64,000 nt of DNA from an uncultured Lachnospiraceae bacterium (GTDB lineage Bacteria > Bacillota > Clostridia > Lachnospirales > Lachnospiraceae): the NCBI GenBank assembly GCA_947565425.1, contig CANOFW010000008.1, positions 1-64,000 of the forward strand, read 5' to 3'. The notes under the pieces are model-generated. The model saw only the letters and a list, made by a program, of their open reading frames with translations, did not search any database and was not told the origin of the DNA. This document shows positions 1-8,717 of the stretch, piece after piece. The translations under genes were made by a program, and so were the position numbers. Every line of letters begins with the position of its first letter. The stretch's first letter is position 1.

Positions 1-2
1 AT

Positions 3-266
3 ATAAGATGGCATGATTTGAGAAGCACCTTCTGTACCATTTTATTAAAGAACAACTTCAATCCCAAAGCGGTATCACAGCTAATGGGACATGCGAAAGA
101 AATGATCACCATAGATGTTTACGGAGATACCGCCGAAATCATTGAGGACTGTTTAGATGATCTCCAGCCGTTTATTGATGAAGTAATCCCGAAGGAAGAA
201 AGCGAAGGCGGTACAGATTTTTCAGAAGATAATTATATAGAACAAATCAGTGAGTTTCTTGCATGA
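3..266 (+). CDS. C-terminal part of a tyrosine recombinase/integrase (cut by window edge)
   Basis: The reading frame is open from the left edge, so the gene starts outside the window; position 18 (TTG) is not a convincing start. The visible 87 residues carry the end of a tyrosine recombinase catalytic domain: HDLRST (the HxxR box), then LMGHAK (the G-H box), then the nucleophile tyrosine in DVYGD. A short acidic tail follows. Such enzymes cut and rejoin DNA at attachment sites of phages or integrative elements. A terminator hairpin follows at once, and a cluster of direct and inverted repeats lies 170 bp downstream, as at the ends of some integrative elements. It could equally be a chromosomal or remnant integrase; the missing N-terminus prevents assignment to a subgroup. 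Confidence 0.85.
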   Translation: MRWHDLRSTFCTILLKNNFNPKAVSQLMGHAKEMITIDVYGDTAEIIEDCLDDLQPFIDEVIPKEESEGGTDFSEDNYIEQISEFLA

Positions 267-297
267 AACTAAGATACTGGCATAATCAAATCGCATG

Positions 298-342
298 AAA
301 AAAGTACAGAACAAAAGTTCGATTTTGGTCTGTACTTTTTTT
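298..342 (+). terminator. Rho-independent terminator after the recombinase gene
   Basis: AAAGTACAGA (301-310) pairs with TCTGTACTTT (329-338) and is followed by a run of T to 342. The stem closes a loop of 18 bases that contains the LexA-like box described separately. Confidence 0.8.
309..320. promoter_or_regulatory. LexA/DinR-type operator (SOS box)
   Basis: GAACAAAAGTTC is a perfect match to the Gram-positive LexA box pattern GAAC-N4-GTTC. It lies just upstream of an extended -10 promoter that reads toward uvrB, a classic SOS gene. It overlaps the stem of the upstream terminator. Control of uvrB by LexA is an inference from this placement. Confidence 0.65.
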
Positions 343-359
343 GACTTATGTGTTATAAT
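331..359 (+). promoter_or_regulatory. Candidate uvrB promoter (extended -10)
   Basis: TGTACT (331-336), a 17-bp spacer, then TATAAT (354-359) preceded by TG at 351-352. The -35 is weak but the extended -10 is perfect. It would give a leader of about 210 nt before uvrB that contains the inverted-repeat cluster at 436-564. Confidence 0.5.
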
Positions 360-435
360 GAAAAACCAAATGACTGGATAATACTATCTGTACTGGCTGG
401 TGTTATTCAGTGTTGTTTCGTTTTAAAAATACGGT

Positions 436-564
436 TTTGTGACCTGCATTCGTGTAATTGCTATTTTAACGCTTATTCGCCAGCTTTGCAAGCCCATTTT
501 ACACGAATCGAAAACTGAATTACACGAATTTTGGGCGAATAAGCAAACTTTTTTCGGTCACAAA
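436..564. repeat. Interlaced inverted and direct repeats upstream of uvrB
   Basis: This explains most of the 312-bp gap between the recombinase and uvrB. Three perfect inverted pairs are present: TTTGTGACC (436-444) with GGTCACAAA (556-564); ATTCGTGTAATT (448-459) with AATTACACGAAT (518-529); GCTTATTCGCC (471-481) with GGCGAATAAGC (534-544). The second and third pairs cross, as in a pseudoknot, and the first encloses both. TTACACGAAT also occurs as direct copies at 499-508 and 520-529, 21 bp apart (two helical turns). It may be a protein-binding array at the end of an integrative element, or a structured leader RNA. Confidence 0.75.
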
Positions 565-578
565 TTGGAGGTTTTCAT

Positions 579-2639
579 ATGCCAGATAAAAGAGGTAATT
601 CGCAATCCGCTGACAGCGGTCAGCTCCTTGCTCATGAAAGCAGCCCAAAAGGCGGGCATGCTTTCAAATTACAAGCCCCCTACAAGCCTACAGGCGACCA
701 GCCGCAGGCCATTGCCGAGCTGGTCAAAGGCTTCAAGGAAGGCAATCAATTCCAGACTTTACTAGGGGTTACGGGTTCCGGCAAGACATTTACGATGGCG
801 AATGTCATTCAGGAATTGCAGAAGCCCACTCTCGTTATAGCACATAATAAAACGCTTGCTGCTCAGTTGTACGGAGAATTCAAGGAGATGTTCCCTGAGA
901 ATGCAGTGGAGTATTTTGTCTCCTATTACGATTACTATCAGCCCGAAGCATATGTGCCATCCACCGACACATATATTGCCAAGGATTCTTCGATCAATGA
1001 TGAGATTGATAAGCTTCGTCTGTCAGCTACCGCGGCTCTTGTAGAACGGCAAGACGTCGTTATCATATCCAGCGTGTCCTGCATCTATGGTTTGGGAAGT
1101 CCGATAGATTACAAGAACATGATGCTGTCTTTGCGCCCGGGCATGGAGAAGGACAGAGATGATGTGATACGCAAATTGATTGACATTCAGTATACCAGAA
1201 ATGATATGGATTTTCAGAGGGGAACTTTTCGGGTTAGAGGAGATGTGGTAGAAATTTTTCCGGCAAACTTTGGGGAGACTGCATTCCGTGTAGAATTTTT
1301 TGGGGATGAAGTGGACAGAATTACAGAGATTGATGTGTTGACAGGAGAAATTAAGAGCCAGTTAGAGCATATTGCGATATTTCCAGCCTCCCATTATGTA
1401 GTTGCCCCGGAAAAGATACGCCAGGCGGCTGCTGAGATTGAACAAGAGATGACGGAGCGCGTTAAATATTTTAAAGGCGAGGACAAGCTGTTAGAGGCGC
1501 AGCGGATTGCCGAGCGCACGAATTTTGATATTGAAATGCTCAAAGAGACTGGATTTTGCAGCGGCATTGAGAACTATTCCCGCTATTTGGCAGGGTTACA
1601 GCCAGGGGAACCGCCCAACACATTGATTGATTATTTTCCAGATGAATTTTTAATTATTGTGGACGAGTCTCATATTACGATTCCGCAGGTGCGGGGTATG
1701 TATGCGGGTGACCAGTCACGTAAAACTACATTGGTTGACTATGGTTTTCGTCTGCCTTCAGCGAAAGATAATCGCCCTTTAAATTTCGGTGAATTTGAAA
1801 GTAAAATAGACCAGATGCTGTTTGTGTCAGCGACTCCTAATATCTATGAGAAGGAACATGAGCTGCTGCGAGCAGAACAGATTATTCGCCCGACCGGACT
1901 GTTAGATCCACAAGTGGAAGTGCGGCCGGTGGAAGGGCAAATTGATGACTTGATAAGTGAGGTTAATAAAGAGATTGCAGGCAAGAATAAGGTTTTGATA
2001 ACGACACTTACCAAGCGGATGGCAGAGGATTTGACAGATTATATGCGTGAGGTGGGCATCCGGGTAAAATATCTCCATTCCGATATAGACACGTTAGAGC
2101 GCGCTGAGATTATTCGTGATTTGCGTTTGGACGTTTTTGATGTGCTGGTGGGCATAAATCTGCTGCGTGAGGGGTTGGATATACCAGAAATAACGCTGGT
2201 GGCTATCCTTGACGCAGATAAAGAGGGGTTCTTGCGTTCGGAGACATCATTAATCCAAACAATTGGACGTGCCGCCCGCAATGCGGAAGGACATGTAATC
2301 ATGTATGCGGACAACATTACAGATTCCATGCGGGTAGCGATTGACGAGACAACCCGCAGGCGCAGTAAACAGGAAGCATATAATAAGGAGCATGGTATTA
2401 CGCCCAAGACAATTCAAAAATCTGTTCGCGAACTTATCAGCATTTCCAAGAAGGTAGCGAAAGAGGAGTATCGATTCGAGAAAGATCCAGAATCCATGAG
2501 TAAGAAGGAGCTGGAGAAGCTAATTAGCGAAATTCAAAAGAAGATGCAGGCGGCAGCAGCAGAACTCAACTTTGAGGCAGCGGCAGAGCTGCGTGACAAG
2601 ATGATAGAACTCAAAAAAAATCTGAGGGACTTGACCTAA
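579..2639 (+). CDS. uvrB: Excinuclease ABC subunit B (UvrB)
   Basis: UvrB is the DNA-loading helicase of nucleotide excision repair: UvrA delivers it to damage and it then recruits UvrC. The 686-residue protein has Walker A GVTGSGKT (63-70), the damage-probing beta-hairpin region [10 protein letters not shown] (about 116-125), a DESH Walker B box, the helicase motif QTIGRAARN, and a C-terminal UVR motif (about the last 40 residues) that contacts UvrC. GGAGG at 567-571, seven bases before the ATG, supports the start. Homology to typical UvrB begins only at [14 protein letters not shown], so about 27 residues form an N-terminal extension; the usual length is about 660. A LexA-type box upstream suggests SOS induction. 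uvrA follows in the same direction. Confidence 0.98.
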   Translation: MPDKRGNSQSADSGQLLAHESSPKGGHAFKLQAPYKPTGDQPQAIAELVKGFKEGNQFQTLLGVTGSGKTFTMANVIQELQKPTLVIAHNKTLAAQLYGEFKEMFPENAVEYFVSYYDYYQPEAYVPSTDTYIAKDSSINDEIDKLRLSATAALVERQDVVIISSVSCIYGLGSPIDYKNMMLSLRPGMEKDRDDVIRKLIDIQYTRNDMDFQRGTFRVRGDVVEIFPANFGETAFRVEFFGDEVDRITEIDVLTGEIKSQLEHIAIFPASHYVVAPEKIRQAAAEIEQEMTERVKYFKGEDKLLEAQRIAERTNFDIEMLKETGFCSGIENYSRYLAGLQPGEPPNTLIDYFPDEFLIIVDESHITIPQVRGMYAGDQSRKTTLVDYGFRLPSAKDNRPLNFGEFESKIDQMLFVSATPNIYEKEHELLRAEQIIRPTGLLDPQVEVRPVEGQIDDLISEVNKEIAGKNKVLITTLTKRMAEDLTDYMREVGIRVKYLHSDIDTLERAEIIRDLRLDVFDVLVGINLLREGLDIPEITLVAILDADKEGFLRSETSLIQTIGRAARNAEGHVIMYADNITDSMRVAIDETTRRRSKQEAYNKEHGITPKTIQKSVRELISISKKVAKEEYRFEKDPESMSKKELEKLISEIQKKMQAAAAELNFEAAAELRDKMIELKKNLRDLT

Positions 2640-2678
2640 GGAGGGATTTGACCTAAGGAGGGACCAAATGACCTGAGC

Positions 2679-2738
2679 AGGGACCCAACGAAGCTGGGAG
2701 GAGCCCTGAGGTCGCCTATCGGAGCCAAAGAAGTAAAA
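2679..2738 (+). repeat. Dispersed intergenic repeat, copy 1 (uvrB-uvrA gap)
   Basis: This segment closely matches 23967-24026 in front of the HPr gene. Shared blocks include GGGACCCA, CGAAGCTGGGAGGA, then AGGTC, CCTA, GG and CAAAGAA. The centre is a hairpin with a GAA triloop, CCCAAC-GAA-GCTGGG (2684-2698), with one mismatch in this copy. Both copies end shortly before the ribosome site of the next gene. Partial tandem copies of the AGGAGGGACC motif lie just upstream (2657-2664 region). Confidence 0.7.
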
Positions 2739-2773
2739 ATTTACCTGATATTATAAAAAGGAGTTATCATATT

Positions 2774-5611
2774 ATGGCAAAAGCGGAAAGAAAATATATT
2801 AAAATACGGGGAGCGAACGAGCATAATCTAAAAAATCTTGATGTGGATATTCCAAGAAATGAGTTTGTTGTACTGACAGGTTTAAGCGGCTCGGGCAAGT
2901 CTTCTCTTGCTTTTGATACCATATATGCGGAAGGACAGCGCAGGTATATGGAATCATTGTCTTCTTATGCGAGGCAGTTCCTGGGACAGATGGAGAAGCC
3001 GGATGTAGAGAAGATTGAGGGGCTTTCTCCGGCGATTTCGATTGACCAGAAATCGACAAACCGCAATCCGCGTTCAACGGTGGGAACTGTCACGGAAATT
3101 TATGATTATTTCCGCTTGCTTTATGCCAGAATTGGTATTCCGCATTGTCCAAACTGCGGCAAAGAGATTAAGAAACAATCCGTAGACCAGATGGTAGATC
3201 AGATACAGTCTTTGCCGGAGGGCACAAAAATCCAGCTCTTGGCCCCGGTTGTGCGTGGGCGCAAGGGTATGCACCAGAAATTATTTGAGCAGGCAAAGCG
3301 TAGCGGTTATGTGCGTGTGCAGGTAGATGGAAATATCTATGACCTTTCGGAAGAAATTTCTCTGGACAAGAATATCAAACACAATATTGAGATTGTGGTA
3401 GACCGTTTGGTGGTGAAGCCAGGGATCGAAAAGCGTCTCACAGATTCTGTGGAAAATGTATTGGAGCTTGCCGAAGGACTGATGACGGTGGATGTTATAG
3501 GCGGGGAAGCGATCAATTTTTCACAAAGCTTTTCCTGCCCGGACTGCGGCATCAGCGTGGACGAGATAGAGCCTAGAAGTTTTTCGTTCAACAATCCATT
3601 TGGCGCCTGCCCGGATTGTTTTGGGTTGGGATATAAGATGGAATTTGATGTGGACCTGATGATTCCTGATAAATCACTAAGCCTTGCCGGGGGCGCTATC
3701 CAGGTGATGGGCTGGCAGTCAAGTACCGACAAAGGTAGTTTTACCAACGCCATCCTCACGGCTCTCGCCAAAGAATATAAGTTTGATTTGCAGACCCCTT
3801 ACGAGGAGCTTCCAGCAAAGATACAGAATATTATAATCAATGGTACAGGTGGAAAGGAGTTAAAGGTTCACTACAAGGGGCAGCGTGGAGAGGGCGTTTA
3901 TGATGTGGCGTTTGAAGGTCTTGTGCAAAATGTTCAGCGACGTTATCGGGAGACAGGATCCGACACCATGAAGCAGGAATATGAACAGTTCATGCGTGTG
4001 ACCCCCTGTAAAACATGCGGCGGCCAGCGTCTGAAGCGTGAAGCTCTTGCAGTGACGATCTCAGGGAAGAATATTTATGAGGTTACATCTATGTCTATCC
4101 GCAAGCTTCAGGAGTTTTTGGCGGACATGGAGCTGACGAAACAGCAGCAGCTCATAGGCGCCCAGGTATTGAAAGAAATCAAGGCACGCGTGGGATTTTT
4201 GGTAGATGTGGGGCTTGAGTATTTGACACTGTCGCGCGCTACCGGAAGTCTTTCTGGTGGGGAGGCACAGCGTATCCGTCTTGCGACACAGATTGGCTCC
4301 GGGCTTGTTGGCGTCGCCTATATATTGGATGAACCGAGTATCGGCTTGCACCAACGGGATAATGACAAACTGCTCAATACCCTGAAAAATTTAAAAGAGT
4401 TGGGGAACACCTTAATTGTAGTGGAGCATGATGAGGATACGATGTTGGCGGCAGACCACATCGTAGATATTGGACCGGGCGCTGGGGAACACGGCGGCAA
4501 ACTGGTGGCGCAGGGAACCGCAAAGGACATTATGAAGTGTCCAGATTCTGTGACTGGCGCGTATCTCAGCGGCAAAGTGCAGATTCCGGTGCCGGAGACG
4601 AGAAGAAAGCCGACTGGTTTTCTTAAAATCAAGGGAGCGCAGGAGAATAATCTGCAAAATATCAATGTAGAGATTCCCTTGGGCGTGATGACTTGTATCA
4701 CCGGAGTGTCTGGCTCCGGGAAATCTTCGCTCACAAATGAGATTCTTTACAAGCGTCTGGCGCGCGACTTGAACCGTGCCCGGGTGATACCAGGAAAACA
4801 TAAAAGTATTGAGGGAATGGAGCAGTTAGACAAGGTGATTGACATCGACCAGTCTCCGATTGGCAGAACGCCGCGCTCCAATCCGGCAACGTATACAGGG
4901 GTGTTTGATCAGATCCGTGATTTATTTGCGGCAACGCCGGACGCTAAGGCAAAGGGCTATGCGAAAGGGCGATTCAGTTTCAATGTGAAAGGTGGCAGGT
5001 GCGAGGCGTGTTCTGGCGATGGTATATTGAAAATTGAAATGCATTTCTTACCGGATGTTTATGTGCCTTGTGAGGTCTGCGGCGGCAAACGTTATAATCG
5101 AGAAACGTTGGAAGTGAAATATAAGGGTAAGAACATTTATGATGTGCTGGATATGACGGTGGAGGAGGCATTGGCATTTTTTGAGCATGTGCCCTCTATC
5201 CGCAGGAAGATTGAGACTTTGTATGATGTGGGGCTTTCTTATATCAAGCTGGGACAGCCTTCGACAACGTTGTCCGGCGGGGAAGCGCAGCGTATTAAGC
5301 TTGCTACGGAACTTAGCCGTCGCAGCACGGGCAAGACAATTTATATCTTGGACGAGCCGACAACGGGACTGCATTTTGCTGATGTGCATAAATTGACAGA
5401 AATTTTGCAGCGTTTAGCGGAGGGGGGCAATACGGTTGTGGTCATCGAGCATAACCTTGATGTTATCAAAACGGCGGATTACATTATCGACATGGGACCG
5501 GAAGGCGGAGACGGCGGCGGAATGGTAATTGCTAAGGGTACACCGGAAGAAGTGGCGAAGGTGGAAGGCTCCTATACGGGACAATATATAAGCAGATATC
5601 TTTTTAAATAG
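2774..5611 (+). CDS. uvrA: Excinuclease ABC subunit A (UvrA)
   Basis: UvrA is the damage-sensing ABC-type ATPase dimer of nucleotide excision repair and loads UvrB. The 945-residue protein (family about 940) has two ATP-binding modules: Walker [10 protein letters not shown] at 36-44 and GVSGSGKSS near residue 640, each with an LSGGEAQR signature. Zinc-binding cysteine pairs are visible near residue 120 (CPNC), in the insertion CPDC...CPDC near 250-285, and in the C-terminal zinc finger CEAC...CEVC near 740-770, which senses DNA damage. AAGGAG at 2758-2763 supports the ATG. It lies 134 bp after uvrB, separated by a dispersed repeat, so co-transcription is likely. A terminator hairpin follows. 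Confidence 0.98.
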   Translation: MAKAERKYIKIRGANEHNLKNLDVDIPRNEFVVLTGLSGSGKSSLAFDTIYAEGQRRYMESLSSYARQFLGQMEKPDVEKIEGLSPAISIDQKSTNRNPRSTVGTVTEIYDYFRLLYARIGIPHCPNCGKEIKKQSVDQMVDQIQSLPEGTKIQLLAPVVRGRKGMHQKLFEQAKRSGYVRVQVDGNIYDLSEEISLDKNIKHNIEIVVDRLVVKPGIEKRLTDSVENVLELAEGLMTVDVIGGEAINFSQSFSCPDCGISVDEIEPRSFSFNNPFGACPDCFGLGYKMEFDVDLMIPDKSLSLAGGAIQVMGWQSSTDKGSFTNAILTALAKEYKFDLQTPYEELPAKIQNIIINGTGGKELKVHYKGQRGEGVYDVAFEGLVQNVQRRYRETGSDTMKQEYEQFMRVTPCKTCGGQRLKREALAVTISGKNIYEVTSMSIRKLQEFLADMELTKQQQLIGAQVLKEIKARVGFLVDVGLEYLTLSRATGSLSGGEAQRIRLATQIGSGLVGVAYILDEPSIGLHQRDNDKLLNTLKNLKELGNTLIVVEHDEDTMLAADHIVDIGPGAGEHGGKLVAQGTAKDIMKCPDSVTGAYLSGKVQIPVPETRRKPTGFLKIKGAQENNLQNINVEIPLGVMTCITGVSGSGKSSLTNEILYKRLARDLNRARVIPGKHKSIEGMEQLDKVIDIDQSPIGRTPRSNPATYTGVFDQIRDLFAATPDAKAKGYAKGRFSFNVKGGRCEACSGDGILKIEMHFLPDVYVPCEVCGGKRYNRETLEVKYKGKNIYDVLDMTVEEALAFFEHVPSIRRKIETLYDVGLSYIKLGQPSTTLSGGEAQRIKLATELSRRSTGKTIYILDEPTTGLHFADVHKLTEILQRLAEGGNTVVVIEHNLDVIKTADYIIDMGPEGGDGGGMVIAKGTPEEVAKVEGSYTGQYISRYLFK

Positions 5612-5631
5612 AGTACAGGTATTTTTTGTGC

Positions 5632-5667
5632 AAAGTGTTCATAACGTTTCGCGATATGAACACTTTT
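5632..5667 (+). terminator. Terminator after uvrA
   Basis: AAAGTGTTCAT (5632-5642) pairs with ATGAACACTTT (5656-5666), followed by T-rich DNA (TTTTGTATTAATAATT). It lies 21 bp after the uvrA stop codon. Confidence 0.75.
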
Positions 5668-5708
5668 GTATTAATAATTGTAGAATATATAAATGTTTGA
5701 ATTACAAT

Positions 5709-5737
5709 CTGGAAATCCGTGGGAAAGTTGTTATAAT
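5709..5737 (+). promoter_or_regulatory. Candidate promoter for the chemoreceptor operon
   Basis: TATAAT (5732-5737) is preceded by TG at 5729-5730, a perfect extended -10. The -35 region (CTGGAA at 5709-5714) is poor. It lies about 100 bp before the chosen start codon at 5838. Confidence 0.45.
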
Positions 5738-5837
5738 ATGGCTTGAGGAAGGGAATCAGCAAAAATGCGAGAGCCTAAATTCCTTGTATTGGAGAAGCAT
5801 ATTAAAAGGAACAAAGCATAGAAAGGAAATGTTAGCG

Positions 5838-7808
5838 ATGAAAAAGAAACGGTCGATAAAGCAGACGATTGAATTTTATGTGATGTCGGTTGCCATTATT
5901 TTGGGCGCCCTTCTCACGATTATCATGATAATCAGCAGTTTCATTTCAACAGACAAAATCCTTTTGGAAGATCTTCAGCTAATTGCCAAAACTTCTTCCC
6001 AAAATGTTGGTGCGAATCTGCATCTATTGACAGACCGTATGGCCAATCTGTCCCAGGAGCGGGCATTGAGTGAGGAGGGAAGTTCTGTTCAGGAGAAGCA
6101 AGAAGTTTTGATTGAACGTGAGACCCGCATCGAATTTGTGTGGCTTGGAGGTTACGATCTGTCAGGCAAGAAGCTGTATGGAAATGAAGAAGCGCCGGAC
6201 AGCATTGCGGATAAGAAATATTACACATATCTGCAACAGACAGGAAATGTTGTCATTGATGAGCCTTATTACGAAAATGATATCTGGCAGTTGTGTGTCG
6301 CGCTCCCCATGAGCAAGGGAGGGGAGGTTGTGTCATATTTGGTGGGCAGCTATAAATATGACATGCTGAACGATGTGTTGACGAATATCAATATAGGTGT
6401 GACGGGTGATTCTTACATCATTAACGAAGAGGGAACCATTATCGCTGACAAGGACCCGCAAAGTATGCAGAATCATGAAAACATCTATGAACTTTTCAAT
6501 GCGAAGAAGAATAAAAAGATTTTTGATAATATGCTTAATTTTCAGACCGGTTCTGAATCTACATACTTGCATGGGGTGAGTCACTATGTGGCTTACGCGC
6601 CAGTGCCAGGAACGAACTGGACGCTTGTGATAGACGCTCCAAGGAGGGAGTTTCAGGCAACATTGTTTTTCTCTGTGTTTGTCTGTATAATTCTTGCCGT
6701 ACTGCTTTTGCTGGCAGCGCGATATGTGATTGTCAGAATGGCAGACAGCATTTCCGATTCCTTATCTCTTGCTACGGGCAGGCTCACTTCTTTGTCGGAA
6801 GGAAATCTCAAGGATGAAGTTGTGCTTGCTGAAACGAATGAGGAAGCGCAGATTCTTACTGGCGCTCTCGCCAAAACCATTGCCAGCATGGGTCATTATA
6901 TCAATGATATCGAATCTTCTCTTGGCTATCTGTCTGAGGGTGATTATTCTCAAGAAGTGCCGGATTCTTTTAACGGTGATTTCGTAGCGATTCGGGAGGC
7001 ATTGAATGCCATTACGGAATCCCTCAATGAAACAATGCGCAGAATCAACCGCTCTTCTTTAGCAGTAAACGAGAATTCTTCCGAAGTTTCCGGTTATGCC
7101 AAACGGCTGTATGACGGTTCTGTTGAACAAGAAGTTGCTCTGGAACGACTGATTGACAGTATACAGCGAATCACAGAGCAGATTGAGCATATTACGGAAA
7201 ACGCTGCGCAAGTGACGCTGTGCGCGGGCGGAGCGCAGGATAAGGTGGACCAGGGGCAAGAACAGATGGATGATATGTTGGCGACTATGCATGATATCTA
7301 CGACAATATGCAAGAAATCATTAAAATTAGCCAGTTAATCGAAGAGATTTCTTCTCAGACCAGCCTTCTTGCTTTGAATGCATCTATTGAGGCTGCGCGC
7401 GCAGGCGAATCTGGCAAAGGTTTTGCGGTGGTAGCGCAACAGATTGGTATTTTATCAGAGCAGACGGCAAGTGCTTTGAAACAGACAGGTAGTATTATTG
7501 CGCAGGCGAATATTTCCATAGAAAAGGGCTTGAGAACAGCGGATGCTACAGCGGAATCTTTCCGGGAAATCTATCAAGCTGCTGAGAAATTTACCGGTAT
7601 TTCTAACAGTATGGCAGAGGTGGTGGACCAGCAGAAGCAGGCAGTCACCATGGTAACGGAGGAAGCGGATAAGGTTCTAGAGATTGCCAATACGAACCGA
7701 CAGCTTGCGCAGGAGACGGATGAGACGGCGGCATTATCACTGACACAAGCGGAAGAATTGGGAGAAGTGGTGGCAGCAGTGAAGCTGAAAGGAGGGGCTC
7801 TGGAATGA
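5838..7808 (+). CDS. Methyl-accepting chemotaxis protein (transmembrane chemoreceptor)
   Basis: A membrane receptor that would relay an extracellular stimulus to the CheA kinase. ATG 5838 is chosen because GAAAGGA (5821-5827) is correctly spaced for it; the frame is open further upstream but has no ribosome site there. From this start (656 aa): a membrane segment at about 13-36, an extracellular sensor region of about 250 residues (Cache-like by length and pattern), a second membrane segment, a HAMP-like linker, and the conserved cytoplasmic hairpin tip around SLLALNASIEAARAGESGKG. The stop codon overlaps the start of the next gene in ATGA, so the FMN-binding lipoprotein is translationally coupled to it. 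The ligand cannot be told from sequence. Confidence 0.93.
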   Translation: MKKKRSIKQTIEFYVMSVAIILGALLTIIMIISSFISTDKILLEDLQLIAKTSSQNVGANLHLLTDRMANLSQERALSEEGSSVQEKQEVLIERETRIEFVWLGGYDLSGKKLYGNEEAPDSIADKKYYTYLQQTGNVVIDEPYYENDIWQLCVALPMSKGGEVVSYLVGSYKYDMLNDVLTNINIGVTGDSYIINEEGTIIADKDPQSMQNHENIYELFNAKKNKKIFDNMLNFQTGSESTYLHGVSHYVAYAPVPGTNWTLVIDAPRREFQATLFFSVFVCIILAVLLLLAARYVIVRMADSISDSLSLATGRLTSLSEGNLKDEVVLAETNEEAQILTGALAKTIASMGHYINDIESSLGYLSEGDYSQEVPDSFNGDFVAIREALNAITESLNETMRRINRSSLAVNENSSEVSGYAKRLYDGSVEQEVALERLIDSIQRITEQIEHITENAAQVTLCAGGAQDKVDQGQEQMDDMLATMHDIYDNMQEIIKISQLIEEISSQTSLLALNASIEAARAGESGKGFAVVAQQIGILSEQTASALKQTGSIIAQANISIEKGLRTADATAESFREIYQAAEKFTGISNSMAEVVDQQKQAVTMVTEEADKVLEIANTNRQLAQETDETAALSLTQAEELGEVVAAVKLKGGALE

Positions 7809-8287
7809 AATTACGAGCAATAAAGAATTTACGATCAAGCCTTTGTGTGAGATGCAGCGGCAAATCTGGAATTAAAGTGACAGCGTTCGTTCTTCTTTTT
7901 GGTTTGCTGTTGACAGGATGTGGAAATAAAATGAAAGACGGATATTATACGGCGGAGATGGCAGAGTTTTCCCATGGATGGAAAGAGTATGTCTGCATAC
8001 AAGTAAAAGATGACACAATTGTGTCGGCAGAGTTTAACGCCAAAGATGCCAGTGGTTTTATCAAGGCTTGGGATAATGAATATATGCGTAATATGGGTAT
8101 AGTATGTGGAAGTTATCCCAATCAATATACGAGGGAGTATGTCAGACAACTTATTGAAGAGCAGAAAGATATACAGGTAGATTCTGTAACCGGAGCGACA
8201 CATTCCGGTGATAATTTTAAAAAGCTGGTTCCGGTAGTCATAGAGCAGGCGAAGAAAGGGGATTCTACGACGGTACAAGTAGAATAA
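7805..8287 (+). CDS. FMN-binding-domain lipoprotein
   Basis: A 160-residue exported lipoprotein. A basic N-terminus, a hydrophobic stretch (24-37) and the lipobox LLTGC predict lipid attachment at Cys39. The rest is one FMN-binding domain: DGYYTAE at the start and VDSVTGATHSG near 125-135, where the threonine of TGAT is the residue to which FMN is covalently attached in RnfG/NqrC-type and PplA-type domains. Such proteins carry electrons outside the membrane. ATG 7805 overlaps the chemoreceptor stop, so the two are made together. This hints that the receptor responds to redox state or to an extracellular electron acceptor; that link is inference. Confidence 0.85.
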   Translation: MKLRAIKNLRSSLCVRCSGKSGIKVTAFVLLFGLLLTGCGNKMKDGYYTAEMAEFSHGWKEYVCIQVKDDTIVSAEFNAKDASGFIKAWDNEYMRNMGIVCGSYPNQYTREYVRQLIEEQKDIQVDSVTGATHSGDNFKKLVPVVIEQAKKGDSTTVQVE

Positions 8288-8345
8288 AGTTGTTTTGCGA
8301 TTATCAATTGTCAAAGCGACAGTCCTGTAACTTTTGGAATAGAAA

Positions 8346-8424
8346 AGGAGCTGTGCACGAATTGCTTCGTGTGTCAGCTCCTAAAGGATTCGGGGAGTAC
8401 CTCCCGGATTCCTGGGAATCCGGG
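8346..8424. repeat. Compound hairpin cluster after the lipoprotein gene
   Basis: AGGAGCTG (8346-8353) pairs with CAGCTCCT (8375-8382) around an inner stem CACGAA-ttgc-TTCGTG (8356-8371). Then CCCGGATTCC (8403-8412) pairs with GGAATCCGGG (8415-8424). GGGGAG-tac-CTCCC upstream can compete with the second stem. It may end the chemoreceptor transcript, although no T-run follows. Confidence 0.65.
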
Positions 8425-8545
8425 AAGCATGAGTTATGAAAAATTATATTAGCTTGTTAGCTAGTACAGGTATTAGTATAACCTGAGAATGTGTCTAGTA
8501 TGTGATAAAATAAAAAACATTTTCAAAAGAATATAAAAATTATAT

Positions 8546-8597
8546 AAACTTCCCTAAGGATTTCCGTGAAAATGGTTAATTATGGAAGTTTTTTATT
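8546..8597 (+). terminator. Terminator-like hairpin upstream of mbl
   Basis: AAACTTCC (8546-8553) pairs with GGAAGTTT (8584-8591), followed by TTTATTTATTTT. The loop is about 30 bases, so this is less certain than the other terminators. Confidence 0.55.
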
Positions 8598-8615
8598 TAT
8601 TTTGAAAAAAACACT

Positions 8616-8643
8616 TTGAAAATAACTTCTGATTGTATATAAT
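8616..8643 (+). promoter_or_regulatory. Promoter of the mbl-flagellar rod operon
   Basis: TTGAAA (8616-8621), a 16-bp spacer, TATAAT (8638-8643). It is the best sigma-A-type match in this gap and lies 74 bp before the mbl start. Confidence 0.6.
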
Positions 8644-8717
8644 GTAACTATGTATGGAAAAATAAAGTTATTACGTTCAGCGATATTCAGATAGAGAGAC
8701 GAAAGGGGACAATCAAG

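Larger units (their letters stand above)
8288..8717 (+). other. 430-bp intergenic region before mbl
   Basis: No gene is seen here. In order it holds a compound hairpin cluster (8346-8424), A/T-rich DNA with no match to a riboswitch that I recognise, a terminator-like hairpin (8546-8597) and a promoter for mbl (8616-8643). Confidence 0.7.

Noticed and set aside
341-346. TTGACT as the -35 of the uvrB promoter
   Set aside because: It is only seven bases from the TATAAT, far too close for a sigma-A promoter.
439-765. A 108-codon open frame overlapping the start of uvrB on the plus strand
   Set aside because: It runs through the inverted repeats and into uvrB in another frame, has no ribosome site and no recognisable protein pattern.
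5775-5805. A SigD-type flagellar promoter (TAAA ... GCATATT) before the chemoreceptor
   Set aside because: The -10 part does not match GCCGATAA well at 15-bp spacing; the extended -10 at 5732-5737 is a better candidate.
8440-8545. A riboswitch in the A/T-rich stretch before mbl
   Set aside because: Only short imperfect stems are seen and no conserved riboswitch core that I recognise.
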